NCBI GenBank assembly: GCA_000620185.1
Contig: JHVO01000005.1
Span: forward strand, 372,001 to 436,000
Length of the DNA: 64,000 nt
From: Geodermatophilaceae bacterium URHB0062
Lineage (GTDB): Bacteria; Actinomycetota; Actinomycetes; Mycobacteriales; Geodermatophilaceae
Direction: 5' to 3'
Shown here: one piece after another, positions 26,343 through 33,963 of the stretch
Layout of the letters: every line of letters starts with the position of its first letter
Numbering within the stretch: position 1 is the first letter of the stretch
The notes under the pieces: model-generated
The model's input: only the letters and a program-made list of their open reading frames with translations
Told to the model about the DNA's origin: nothing
Database searches by the model: none
Made by a program: the position numbers and the translations under genes

Positions 26343-26897
26343 ATGACCACTGCATCAACCCAGTACGAGGCGGCCGCCCGCCCCCTGTCCGCCGTCCTCG
26401 ACGCCGTACCGCAGGACCGCTGGTCGGCACCGTCGCCGTGCGAGGGATGGACCGCCCGCGACGTCCTGCGCCACCTGATCGAGACCCAGCGCGACTACCT
26501 CGCCGGCCACGGCGTCGACCTCGGCCCCGCCCCCGACCTGGACAGCGACCCGGCCGCGGCCTGGCGGGACCACGCGAAGCGGGTGCAGGAGGTGATGGCC
26601 GACGACGAGCTTGCCGAGCGCGAGTACGACGGGCACTTCGGGCGCACGACGGTGGGCGCCAACCTCGTGCGGTTCTACGGCTTCGACATGCTCGTCCACC
26701 GCTGGGACGTCGCGCAGGCCGCCGGGGCCGACGCGGGCCTCACCGCCGACGAGCTGGACCGCATCGAGCGCGGCGCCGACGGCTTCGGCGAGGCCCTCTA
26801 CCTGGACGGCGTCTGCCGGCCCGGCGTCGAGGCGCCGGCGGACGCCGACCGGGAGGCCCGGGTGCTGGCCCGGCTGGGCCGCGCCGCTCGCGCCTGA
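26343..26897 (+). CDS. TIGR03086-type DinB-like metal-binding protein
   Basis: A 184-residue four-helix-bundle protein of the mycothiol-dependent maleylpyruvate isomerase/DinB superfamily. 'WSAPSPCEGWTARDVLRHLIE' carries the first metal His, and 'FYGFDMLVHRWDVAQA' the later His-x3-Asp. Members are mostly of unknown activity; some are mycothiol-dependent transferases. ATG 26343 lies directly after 'acttttcacggc' and may be leaderless. Divergent from the AraC regulator, its probable controller. A second member of the same family lies at 36.2 kb. Confidence 0.85.
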   Translation: MTTASTQYEAAARPLSAVLDAVPQDRWSAPSPCEGWTARDVLRHLIETQRDYLAGHGVDLGPAPDLDSDPAAAWRDHAKRVQEVMADDELAEREYDGHFGRTTVGANLVRFYGFDMLVHRWDVAQAAGADAGLTADELDRIERGADGFGEALYLDGVCRPGVEAPADADREARVLARLGRAARA

Positions 26898-26901
26898 CCG
26901 G

Positions 26902-28455
26902 TCAGTCTCTGTCGCCGCCGCCCTCGCCCCCGGACAGCAGCGCCCGGACGGCGTCGATCGTGTCGGCCTCGGCGGCGGTCTTGTCCGGGCGGTAGCGCAG
27001 CACGCGGGCGAACCGCAGCGCGACCCCTCCGGCGTAGCGGGGGCTCCGCTGCACGCCGTCGAGCGCGATCTCGACGACGAGCTCCGGCCGCAGCAGGACA
27101 CCCCAGTCCGGGCGCTCGCGGGCGTGGTCGGGGAACGTCTGAGTCTGCCAGTCCAGCAGCTCGTCGGTCATGCCCTTGAACGTCTTGCCGACCATGACCG
27201 GCTCGCCACCGTCGGGGTCGCGGGCGCCGAGGTGGATGTTGGAGAGCTTGCCCGCCCGGCGTCCGTAGCCCCACTCCGCGCCGATCACGACGAGGTCCAG
27301 CGTGAGCACGGGCTTGACCTTCTGCCACGCCTTGCCGCGCCGGCCGGCGGCGTAGGGCGCGGCGAGCGCCTTGACCACCACGCCCTCGTGGCCGCCCTCG
27401 AGCGCCTCCTCGAGCACCGCGGCCGCCTGCGCCGTGTCGGGACGACGGACGCCGGGCATCCGCAGCGCGGCGTGCGCCTCGTCGGCGAGCAGCCCGGCGA
27501 GGGCGTCGAGGCGGGCGTCCAGCGGCTCGTCGAGCAGGTCGCGGCCGTCGAGGTGCAGCAGGTCGAAGAAGAACGGGCTGAGCAGCACGCCCTCGTCCGA
27601 CGTCGAGCTGCCGAAGCGGCTCATCGTGTCCTGGAAGGCGCGGGGGCGACCGTCGTCGTCCAGCGCCAGGGTCTCGCCGTCGAGGACGGCGGTGTGGCAG
27701 GGCAGCGCCCGCACCCGGTCGACGAGCTCCGGAACGCCGTCGGTGATCTCGCGCAGGGTGCGGGTCCACACGCGGACGACGTCGCCGTCGCGGTGCACCT
27801 GGATGCGGGCGCCGTCCAGCTTGAACTCGACCGTCACGTCGCTGCCGAGGTCGGTGAGCGCGGCGTCCAGCGACGACCCGGGGCTGGCCAGCATGGGCCG
27901 GACGGGCCGGCCGACCCGGAGACCGACGGCGTCCAGGGCGGCCACCCCGCCGGTCAGCGCGGTGGCCGCGGTCTCGGGCAGCCGGCCCGACAGCATGAAC
28001 GCCCGCCGCACGCTCGGCGCCGGCACGTCGGCGGTGAGGGCGACGGCGTCCAGGACGACGCCCTCGAGCGCCCCCTGGCGCAGCTCACCGCCGAGCAGGC
28101 GCACGAGGAACTGCCGCTCGTCGGCCGTGGTGGCCGAGAGGAGACCGGTCAGCAGCGCGTCGCGGCGGCCCGCCGAGCCCGCGCCGGACGTGCCGGCCAG
28201 CTCGCCGAGCGTCGCGTCGACGTCCCCGACGGTCAGCGACGGCGCTGAGGCGGGCTCGCCCGCCGTCCGCGACAGCGTCCGCCAGCCGACCCCGAGACGG
28301 CCCTGCCGGACGTCGCCGGCCAGCCACGCCGTGACCGCCTCGACCTCAGCCGGGTCGGCCGCACGCAGCACGTCGGCGATGGCCCTCGCCTTCGTCGTGC
28401 GCGAGCGGGTGGCCGCGACGGCGGCGGAGGCGTCCACGACAGCGGCGAGCAGCAC
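26902..28455 (-). CDS. ligB: ATP-dependent DNA ligase (LigB type)
   Basis: A 517-residue ligase. The N-terminal DNA-binding domain precedes the adenylation domain with the nucleotidyl-lysine in 'EFKLDGARIQVHR' near residue 210, then 'AVLDGETLALDDDG', 'FFFDLLHLDGRDLLDEPL', 'EGVVVKALAAPYAAGRR' and 'WQKVKP', followed by an OB-fold (GKTFKGMTDELL). It seals nicks in an ATP-dependent way beside the essential NAD ligase. GTG 28455 is chosen because mycobacterial LigB begins at the same place in the alignment; a longer frame to 28503 exists. Convergent with the DinB-like gene (4 bases apart). Confidence 0.93.
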   Translation of the reverse strand: MLLAAVVDASAAVAATRSRTTKARAIADVLRAADPAEVEAVTAWLAGDVRQGRLGVGWRTLSRTAGEPASAPSLTVGDVDATLGELAGTSGAGSAGRRDALLTGLLSATTADERQFLVRLLGGELRQGALEGVVLDAVALTADVPAPSVRRAFMLSGRLPETAATALTGGVAALDAVGLRVGRPVRPMLASPGSSLDAALTDLGSDVTVEFKLDGARIQVHRDGDVVRVWTRTLREITDGVPELVDRVRALPCHTAVLDGETLALDDDGRPRAFQDTMSRFGSSTSDEGVLLSPFFFDLLHLDGRDLLDEPLDARLDALAGLLADEAHAALRMPGVRRPDTAQAAAVLEEALEGGHEGVVVKALAAPYAAGRRGKAWQKVKPVLTLDLVVIGAEWGYGRRAGKLSNIHLGARDPDGGEPVMVGKTFKGMTDELLDWQTQTFPDHARERPDWGVLLRPELVVEIALDGVQRSPRYAGGVALRFARVLRYRPDKTAAEADTIDAVRALLSGGEGGGDRD

Positions 28456-28499
28456 CGCGCCATCGTGACAGCCGCAGTAACCCGCACGTCCGGCCGGCA

Positions 28500-28530
28500 C
28501 CACCTCGACCTCAGGATGAGGTCGAGGTGG
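28500..28530. terminator. Perfect 14-bp hairpin, probable terminator of the DivIVA-like gene
   Basis: CCACCTCGACCTCA (28500-28513) pairs perfectly with TGAGGTCGAGGTGG (28517-28530) around a GGA loop. It lies 12 bases after the stop of the DivIVA-like gene and 45 bases ahead of the ligase start, on the same strand. There is no T-tract, as is usual in actinomycetes, so it probably separates the two minus-strand transcripts. Confidence 0.7.
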
Positions 28531-28542
28531 CGACCTGCCCGG

Positions 28543-29316
28543 CTAGGAGCCCGGCTCGGACCGCGCCGCCGAGTGCACGACCTGCACCCCGTCCTCCAAC
28601 GCCGTCTCGGCTGCCGTGTTGCCGACGAACGTCGTCCCCCCCGGGCCCACCTCGGAGGCCGAGCGCTGCGCCGGGGGCAACAGGCGTTCGGCCTGCACGG
28701 CCGCGGGGTCCGCGCGCCCCCACTCGGACTCGACGTCGCTGAGCAGCGCCTCGAGGTAGGCGCGGAGCTGGACCCGGCACGCCTGGCCGAAGGCCTTGAG
28801 GTAGGCGACCTGCTCCTCGAGCTCCTCCACGGTGCGCCCGCCGCCGTCGCTCCGGATCGGTACCCCGTCGGCGAGCTTGGCGGCCGCCTCCTGCGCGGCC
28901 TGGATGATCCCGCCGGCCGTGTCCCGGGCCTGCCGCGTGAGCTCCTCGTACTCGGCCCGCGCCTCGCTGGTCACCTGGCGGCTGAACTCCTCGGCCTCGG
29001 CGACGTAGTTGTCCGCCGTCAGCTGGGCGCTGGCCAGGATGCGGACGGCCTGCTCGCTCGGCGGCTCCGGGACGGCGGCGACGCCCTCCGCCAGGTGCTC
29101 GACCTGCGCCCGCAGCGCGCGGACCTCGTCGCGCAGCGCCGCCTTCTCCGCGTAGAGCCGGCCGAGCTCCTCGGCCACGCGGCTCATCACCCGGTCCACC
29201 TCGGCGTCGACGTACCCGGGCCGCATCATGGAGGCCCGGGTGAACCGCACGTTCTGCAGGTCGGCCGGGGTCAGCCCACGGGGCTCCTGGCCGGTCCCGT
29301 TCTGTCCGCTGGTCAT
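28543..29316 (-). CDS. DivIVA-domain coiled-coil protein
   Basis: A 257-residue protein. The N-terminal DivIVA-type membrane-binding domain covers about residues 14-70: 'LTPADLQNVRFTRASMMRPGYVD' region (R-x-G-Y-x-x-x-x-V-D pattern as RPGYVDAEVD), then an extended coiled coil with 'LYAEKAALRDEVRALRAQVEHL' and a helical tail to about 190. A disordered C-terminus follows. Such proteins mark poles or septa and scaffold wall synthesis. ATG 29316 overlaps the stop of the flavohaemoglobin-type gene (ATGA), so it is coupled to that gene, an odd partnership. Confidence 0.88.
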   Translation of the reverse strand: MTSGQNGTGQEPRGLTPADLQNVRFTRASMMRPGYVDAEVDRVMSRVAEELGRLYAEKAALRDEVRALRAQVEHLAEGVAAVPEPPSEQAVRILASAQLTADNYVAEAEEFSRQVTSEARAEYEELTRQARDTAGGIIQAAQEAAAKLADGVPIRSDGGGRTVEELEEQVAYLKAFGQACRVQLRAYLEALLSDVESEWGRADPAAVQAERLLPPAQRSASEVGPGGTTFVGNTAAETALEDGVQVVHSAARSEPGS

Positions 29317-30452
29317 TCGGTCACCTCTCCGTCAAGACTGGGCCCCATTCGGCTGGGGGCGAAGACCTCACTCCGGATGCGCGTTCGCGGAATGCCCTGC
29401 TGCAGCAACCGGGAGACGGTGTCGTCCACCATCACCGCGGGGCCTGCCACGAACACCTCCCGGCTCAGCCACGGCCCGTGGCGGATCACCACGTCGCCGA
29501 CGTCCCCCTGCTCCAGGGACGACGTCTTCTCGTCGGAGACGGCGTACGTCACCGTCAGCCACGGGTGCTCGGCCGTGAGCCGCTCGAGTTCGACCCGGTC
29601 GTAGATCTGGTGCTCGGTCACGAACCCCGCGAACAGGTCCACCCGGCGGGCGGGGCCGTGCCGCGCCACCTGGTCGATCAGCGCCTTGAGCGGGGCCAGC
29701 CCCATGCCTCCGGCGACGAGCAGGAGGTCGCGGTCGGAGTCGCTGTCGAGGGCCAGGTGCCCCACCGGCGGGCCGAGCCGCAGCACGTCGCCGACGCCCA
29801 CGCGCCGGACCAGCGCGGAGCTGACCGGCCCGCCGTCGCGGGCCTTGACGTGCAGCTCGATGAGGCCGTCGGGCCGGGGGGCGTTGGCGGGGGAGTAGTA
29901 GCGCCACAGGCGGGGACGCAGGTCGGTCTCCAGGGAGACCGACTGCCCGGCGAGGTGGTCGAACCGCGCCCGCGGCCGGACCCACAGGACGGCGACGTCG
30001 AGCGTGCGCCGCTCGTGCGCGACGACGTCGGCCTCCCACCACGCCGGCTGCTCGGCCGCCGCGTCGGCCGCCGCGATCATCACCTCGGCGACCAGGGTGT
30101 AGGCCTCGGTCCAGTCCTTGGCCAGCTCGGGCGTCCATGCGTCGTCGAAGTGCTCGAGCGTGGCCAGCAGGCTCGCCCCCACCGCGGGGTAGTGCGCGGC
30201 GACGGTGCCGAACTTGCGGTGGTCGCGGCCGAGCTGCTGGAGGATCGGCACGAGCGCGTCGACGTCGTCGACCCGGGCGACCACGTCCCCCAGCGCACTG
30301 AAGAGCCGGTCCCGCTGATGCGCCATCGAGACCGGGAACAGCGCGCGGGTCTCGGGGTGACTCAGGAACAGGTGCGAGTAGAAGTACAGCGGGGCCTCGT
30401 CCCCGGCGGCCGCAGCCTTCGCGAAGTTGGCCCGCATCGCGGCGACGTCCAC
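29313..30452 (-). CDS. Flavohaemoglobin-type globin-FAD-NAD oxidoreductase
   Basis: A 379-residue three-domain protein. The globin domain (1-130) has 'PLYFYSHLFLSHPETRALFP', and the proximal His in 'LGRDHRKFGTVAAHY'. The FAD domain has 'LWRYYSPAN' (R-x-Y-S type), the NAD domain 'LLVAGGMGLAPLKALIDQV', and the C-terminus 'VFVAGPAVMVDDTV'. It differs from the neighbouring Hmp in all three motifs and resembles the second actinobacterial flavohaemoglobin group, for which activities other than NO dioxygenation have been proposed. ATG 30452. It is 75 bases downstream of hmp on the same strand. Confidence 0.9.
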   Translation of the reverse strand: MDVAAMRANFAKAAAAGDEAPLYFYSHLFLSHPETRALFPVSMAHQRDRLFSALGDVVARVDDVDALVPILQQLGRDHRKFGTVAAHYPAVGASLLATLEHFDDAWTPELAKDWTEAYTLVAEVMIAAADAAAEQPAWWEADVVAHERRTLDVAVLWVRPRARFDHLAGQSVSLETDLRPRLWRYYSPANAPRPDGLIELHVKARDGGPVSSALVRRVGVGDVLRLGPPVGHLALDSDSDRDLLLVAGGMGLAPLKALIDQVARHGPARRVDLFAGFVTEHQIYDRVELERLTAEHPWLTVTYAVSDEKTSSLEQGDVGDVVIRHGPWLSREVFVAGPAVMVDDTVSRLLQQGIPRTRIRSEVFAPSRMGPSLDGEVTE

Positions 30453-30527
30453 GGGCGCCTCCTCAATCGTGTGGTCGGTGTCCGGGCCGCGGTGCGGCGG
30501 CCCTGATCGGACGGGTGGCGGGGTCGG

Positions 30528-31778
30528 TCAGGCCTCCGGCGGCCCCGACGACTCGGCCCCCGGCGTCGGCTCGCTGACCAGGTCGCCCTGCCAGAGGTCG
30601 GGCCCGAAGACCTCGTACTGGATGTCACGAGCGGGCACGTCGCGCTCGATCAGCGCGCTGCGGACCGCACGCATGAAGGGCACCGGCCCGCAGAGGTAGT
30701 AGAGGGCGTCGTCGGGCAGCTTGACGTCGTCGAGGTTCATCATCCCGGCGTGCACCTCGAGGGGGAGGCTGCTCTGCGCGCCGTCCTCGTACCAGACGTG
30801 CGCCGTCGCGCCGGGGAGCGCGCGGAGGTCCTCGAGGACCTGGTTGCGGAGCGCGAACGACGCCTCGTCGGAGTCGGCGTGCAGGAAGGTGATCGGCAGG
30901 TGCGAGCCGGCCGTGGCGAGGTGGGAGATCATCCCGGCCATCGGGGTGACCCCGATGCCGGCGCTCGCGAAGACCACCGGCCGGCCGGAGTCGTCGAGGA
31001 CGACGTCGCCGAAGGGCAGCGACATGGTGAGCCGGTCGCCGACGTCCACCCCGTCGACGAGCAGGTTGGAGACCTCACCGTCGGGCTTGCCGCCCCCCTG
31101 CACCCGCTTGACGGAGAACTGGCGGTGCTCGCCGTCGTCGGCGCGGGTGAGGCTGTACTGGCGGGGCTGGCGCACGCCGTCGGGCATGGGTACCTGCACG
31201 GTGACGTACTGGCCGGGCAGCGACGTCTTGACCAGCCGGTCGTCGACCCGCCGCATGCGGAAGGTGACCACGTCCTCGGTCTCACGGATCTTCTCCGCGA
31301 CCTCCCACTCACGCCAGACCGTCTCCGGCCGCACTCCCCGCGCGCTGTAGAGGCCGCGCTCCTGGTTGATCAGCGCGTAGGCCATCAGCCAGTAGACCTC
31401 GTCCCACGCGGCGGCCACCTCGGGCGTCACCGCGTCGCCCAGGACGTCGACGATCGCCCAGAAGAGGTTGTCGTGGACGACGTCGTACTGGGCCGGGGTG
31501 ATCCCGAGCGAGGCGTGCTTGTGCGCGATCCGGGAGAGCAGGTGCTCGGGCAGCTGTTCGGGCACCTTGACCAGCGAGCTGGCGAAGACGGCCACGGAGC
31601 CCGCCAGCGCCAGTTGCTGCGTCTTCTCGGCCTGGTTGCCGCGGTTGAAGGTGCCGTCGAGGAGCTCGGGGTGCTCCCCGAACAGGTGCACGTAGAAGCG
31701 GGTGGCGATCTCCTCGATGTTGTCGGCGACCACCGGAAGGGTCGCCTCGATGACGGGTCGCGATCGGTCCGAGAGCAA
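30528..31778 (-). CDS. hmp: Nitric oxide dioxygenase, flavohaemoglobin
   Basis: A 416-residue canonical flavohaemoglobin that turns NO and O2 into nitrate with NAD(P)H. Globin domain: 'ATRFYVHLFGEHPELLDGTF' and proximal His in 'SRIAHKHASLGI'. FAD domain: 'RQPRQYSLTRA' (R-x-Y-S). NAD domain: 'VVFASAGIGVTPMAGMI' and 'YYLCGPVPFMRAV', ending in 'EVFGPDLW'. The start is TTG 31778; AAGGAGA lies 8-14 bases upstream and the codon begins the family's usual N-terminus. It has a C-terminal acidic/Pro extension of about 20 residues. Confidence 0.96.
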   Translation of the reverse strand: MLSDRSRPVIEATLPVVADNIEEIATRFYVHLFGEHPELLDGTFNRGNQAEKTQQLALAGSVAVFASSLVKVPEQLPEHLLSRIAHKHASLGITPAQYDVVHDNLFWAIVDVLGDAVTPEVAAAWDEVYWLMAYALINQERGLYSARGVRPETVWREWEVAEKIRETEDVVTFRMRRVDDRLVKTSLPGQYVTVQVPMPDGVRQPRQYSLTRADDGEHRQFSVKRVQGGGKPDGEVSNLLVDGVDVGDRLTMSLPFGDVVLDDSGRPVVFASAGIGVTPMAGMISHLATAGSHLPITFLHADSDEASFALRNQVLEDLRALPGATAHVWYEDGAQSSLPLEVHAGMMNLDDVKLPDDALYYLCGPVPFMRAVRSALIERDVPARDIQYEVFGPDLWQGDLVSEPTPGAESSGPPEA

Positions 31779-32072
31779 GGTGGGATTCTCCTTCGCCAGT
31801 CGACTGTCCCCCCGCTGGCGCGGTAGTTCCGCTGGTCAGCCGCTACCCGTTCTCGCGGATCACAGGCGTACGAATTCCGTCCGGGCGTGTCGCGGAGACC
31901 GTCGCCCAGTGTTCACCACGGTCGAATCGCGGCCGTAGGCCCACCCGCGCCTGCTGCGATTCGGGCCTCGAGGCACCGGGGGCGGGGCTCGGAACCGGCC
32001 CGGTGACGCGCGTGTGACGCCGTCACCCATAGCGTCCGGGCCGTCGGCGCACCCGTCGACGGGGGGACCGTC
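31779..32072. other. Divergent intergenic region upstream of hmp
   Basis: About 290 bases (420 to the GNAT start) between hmp and the plus-strand genes. It carries the hmp ribosome site and presumably its promoter. On the plus strand 'acccatagcgtccggg' near 32030 offers a -10-like TAGCGT about 40 bases before ATG 32073. I looked for an NsrR-like or other obvious palindrome before hmp and did not find a convincing one. Confidence 0.4.
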
Positions 32073-32201
32073 ATGACACAGCGGACCACGACGGGGACGT
32101 CGAGCACGCGAGCCGGGCTCATCCGGCCCTCGGCGCACGCGTGCCTTCCTCAGCGGAGCCAGCCGCATGCAGGGGGCGGCCGGGACCGGACGACGCCGTG
32201 A
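32073..32201 (+). CDS. Possible short upstream ORF coupled to the GNAT gene
   Basis: A 42-codon frame from ATG 32073, preceded by a strong GGGGGGA. It encodes a basic, Ser/Thr/Arg-rich peptide (MTQRTTTGTSSTRAGLIRPS...). Its TGA overlaps GTG 32198 of the acetyltransferase (GTGA), the same coupling used throughout the window. It may be a leader peptide rather than a functional protein. The evidence is only the ribosome site and the overlap. Confidence 0.3.
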   Translation: MTQRTTTGTSSTRAGLIRPSAHACLPQRSQPHAGGGRDRTTP

Positions 32202-32737
32202 CCCCGGTCCTCGAGACCGGACGGCTCGTCCTCCGGCAGCTGACGATGGACGACCTCGACGACCTGGCCGCGCTGTACCGGGACCCGGAGGTGCGGCGCT
32301 GGTTCCCCGAGGGCGTCCTCACCCGCGAGGAGACGCGCGCGGAGCTCGCCTGGGTCATCGACGTGTACTACCGGACGTACGGGTACGGCCTGTGGGCGGC
32401 CGTCCTCAAGGAGACGAGCGCCTTCGTCGGCCGCTGCGGCCTGCTGCCGTGGGAGATCGGCGGCCGCACCGAGGTGGAGGTGGCCTACTTGCTCGACCCG
32501 GCCCACTGGGGCCGCGGCCTGGCGACCGAGGCGGCGCGCGCGATCGTGGCGCACGCCTTCGCGACGCTCCCGGTCGACCGGCTCATCTGCCTGCTCGATC
32601 CGGGAAACGTCGCTTCGCGGGCCGTCGCCGTCAAGGTCGGCATGACGCTGCTCTGGGACGACTACGTCGACGAGCACGGCCTCTCGCACGTGTACGCCAT
32701 CGAGCGGCCGCGATCCGTCGACCGCAGCCAGGTGTGA
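32198..32737 (+). CDS. GNAT-family N-acetyltransferase (RimJ/RimL-like)
   Basis: A 179-residue acetyltransferase of the RimJ/RimL type (Acetyltransf_3). 'TPVLETGRLVLRQLTMDDLDDL' region opens the fold, 'VEVAYLLDPAHWGRGLATEAA' holds the acetyl-CoA pyrophosphate loop (G-R-G-L-A-T), and 'LLDPGNVASRAVAVKVGM' is the usual end block. GTG 32198 is selected because homologues begin just before the first strand and because of the 4-base overlap with a short upstream frame; GTG 32141 is an alternative. Acceptor unknown, possibly a protein N-terminus or small amine. Confidence 0.86.
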   Translation: MTPVLETGRLVLRQLTMDDLDDLAALYRDPEVRRWFPEGVLTREETRAELAWVIDVYYRTYGYGLWAAVLKETSAFVGRCGLLPWEIGGRTEVEVAYLLDPAHWGRGLATEAARAIVAHAFATLPVDRLICLLDPGNVASRAVAVKVGMTLLWDDYVDEHGLSHVYAIERPRSVDRSQV

Positions 32738-32760
32738 GCCGTCCGCCCGCCGCGGGGGTC

Positions 32761-33267
32761 TCAGGTCTTGGGGCCGACCGCCGGGACGGCGCCGCCCAGT
32801 TCCTTGCTGCGGGTCGGGTCGGCGTCCTCGATCCTCGGGACGCGGAGGTCCTCCGGGAGCGGGGGCGCGGTCTCGTCCGCGGCCGGTGTCGTGCCTGATT
32901 CGCTCGGCGGCAGATCGTCGGTGGCCATGCCGGTGGTTACCCGGACGGGCGACGTCCCACGCGCGGAGCGGCCGCCGGCGAGCAGCGCCTCGACCTGCGG
33001 GGAGCGGCGCACCCGCACCCGCCGGCCGGCCCGGTCGGCCGCGTCGAGGTGGTCGAGCACCAGGTCGAGCGCCGGCAGGGACAGGCGGGTGACCGATCCG
33101 GCGTCGATGCCGTCGACCGGCATCGGCTCCCGGCCGTAGCGACGCAGGAACGAGTCGACCGACCGGTCGTCGACGTCGCCGGCGAGGCACAGCACGCGCC
33201 CGCCCGCGGTGTTCAGCAGACGGACGAGACCGGATCCCGGAGCGACCGACGGCGGCGGAAGGGACAT
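32761..33267 (-). CDS. STAS-like domain protein
   Basis: A 168-residue protein. Residues 10-105 fit a STAS fold: 'RVLCLAGDVDDRSVDSFL', then 'VDGIDAGSVTRLSLPALDLVLDHL' where anti-sigma antagonists have the phospho-serine loop, and 'ADRAGRRVRVRRSPQVEALL'. The usual D-S-S/T-G is not conserved, so phospho-switching is doubtful. The C-terminal 60 residues are acidic and disordered. ATG 33267 follows GGGAGACTGGCGGGC. It could belong to the sigma-factor regulatory network together with the SpoIIE-type phosphatase at 37 kb; this is inference. Confidence 0.72.
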   Translation of the reverse strand: MSLPPPSVAPGSGLVRLLNTAGGRVLCLAGDVDDRSVDSFLRRYGREPMPVDGIDAGSVTRLSLPALDLVLDHLDAADRAGRRVRVRRSPQVEALLAGGRSARGTSPVRVTTGMATDDLPPSESGTTPAADETAPPLPEDLRVPRIEDADPTRSKELGGAVPAVGPKT

Positions 33268-33305
33268 GCCCGCCAGTCTCCCGGCACCGGGTGAGGAAGT
33301 GCACA

Positions 33306-33343
33306 CCGACCATTCCGGTCGGCAGACCGACCGATCCGGTCGG
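33306..33343. promoter_or_regulatory. Tandem palindromic operator for the adjacent TetR regulator
   Basis: Two inverted repeats of the form CCGACC-N5-GGTCGG lie at 33306-33322 (spacer ATTCC) and 33327-33343 (spacer GATCC), 21 bases centre to centre, i.e. two helical turns on the same face. They sit 21 bases before the TetR GTG start and just upstream of a TAGCGT -10-like hexamer (33351-33356). This is the arrangement expected for autorepression of the TetR-MmpL operon by two dimers. Confidence 0.75.
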
Positions 33344-33363
33344 AGAGGCGTAGCGTCCCCGCC

Positions 33364-33957
33364 GTGACGCGAACCTTCCGGCAGCAGTTCGACGAGGGCA
33401 TCGTCGACCGCGCCGCAGCGCTGTTCGCTCGCCGCGGCTTCGAGCAGACGTCCGTGCAGGCGGTCGCCGATGCCGTCGGCCTGTCCAAGGCCGGCCTGCT
33501 GCACCACTTCCCGAGCAAGGACGCGCTGCGTGAGGCCGTGCTCGCCCAGGCCGAGAGCCTGGGGCAGCGCGTGCTCGAGCACGTGGACGGGCTGCCGCTC
33601 GGCGTGGCACGCGACCGGCGCGCCGTCGAGGTCATCGTCGACGTCGCGCTCGACCACCCCGGCCTCGTCGCCCTGCTGCTGGTGCCTGCCACCCAGGGGC
33701 GCACGGACGACCCGGCCGACGACGTCGCGACCGCGGCGGTGCTGCAGGCCTTCGGCGTGGACGCCGGGACGGCGGACCAGGAGCGGCTGGTCCGGGTCAT
33801 CGGCGCCCTCTCCGCGCTCGCCGTCCTCACCCTCGCCGCGCACACCAAGGACATGACGATCGTGTGGCGGCCGCTCGTGGTCGCCACCTGCTTCGACGCG
33901 CTCGGCCACCGCAGCCCCGACGCGCCTCCCGTTCGCCCCGACCAGGTGGAGGCCTGA
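33364..33957 (+). CDS. TetR-family repressor
   Basis: A 197-residue repressor with an N-terminal helix-turn-helix: 'IVDRAAALFARRGFEQTSVQAV' region, recognition helix 'VGLSKAGLLHHFPSKDAL', and a helical ligand domain. GTG 33364, with a very short leader behind the tandem palindromes at 33306-33343. The MmpL gene starts 6 bases after its stop, so it very likely controls that exporter and itself. Effector unknown, probably the exported compound. Confidence 0.93.
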   Translation: MTRTFRQQFDEGIVDRAAALFARRGFEQTSVQAVADAVGLSKAGLLHHFPSKDALREAVLAQAESLGQRVLEHVDGLPLGVARDRRAVEVIVDVALDHPGLVALLLVPATQGRTDDPADDVATAAVLQAFGVDAGTADQERLVRVIGALSALAVLTLAAHTKDMTIVWRPLVVATCFDALGHRSPDAPPVRPDQVEA

Positions 33958-33963
33958 TCCCCG

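Noticed and set aside
31860-32168. 102-codon minus-strand frame upstream of hmp
   Set aside because: No ribosome site and Arg/Pro-rich shadow composition; the region is better read as a divergent promoter.
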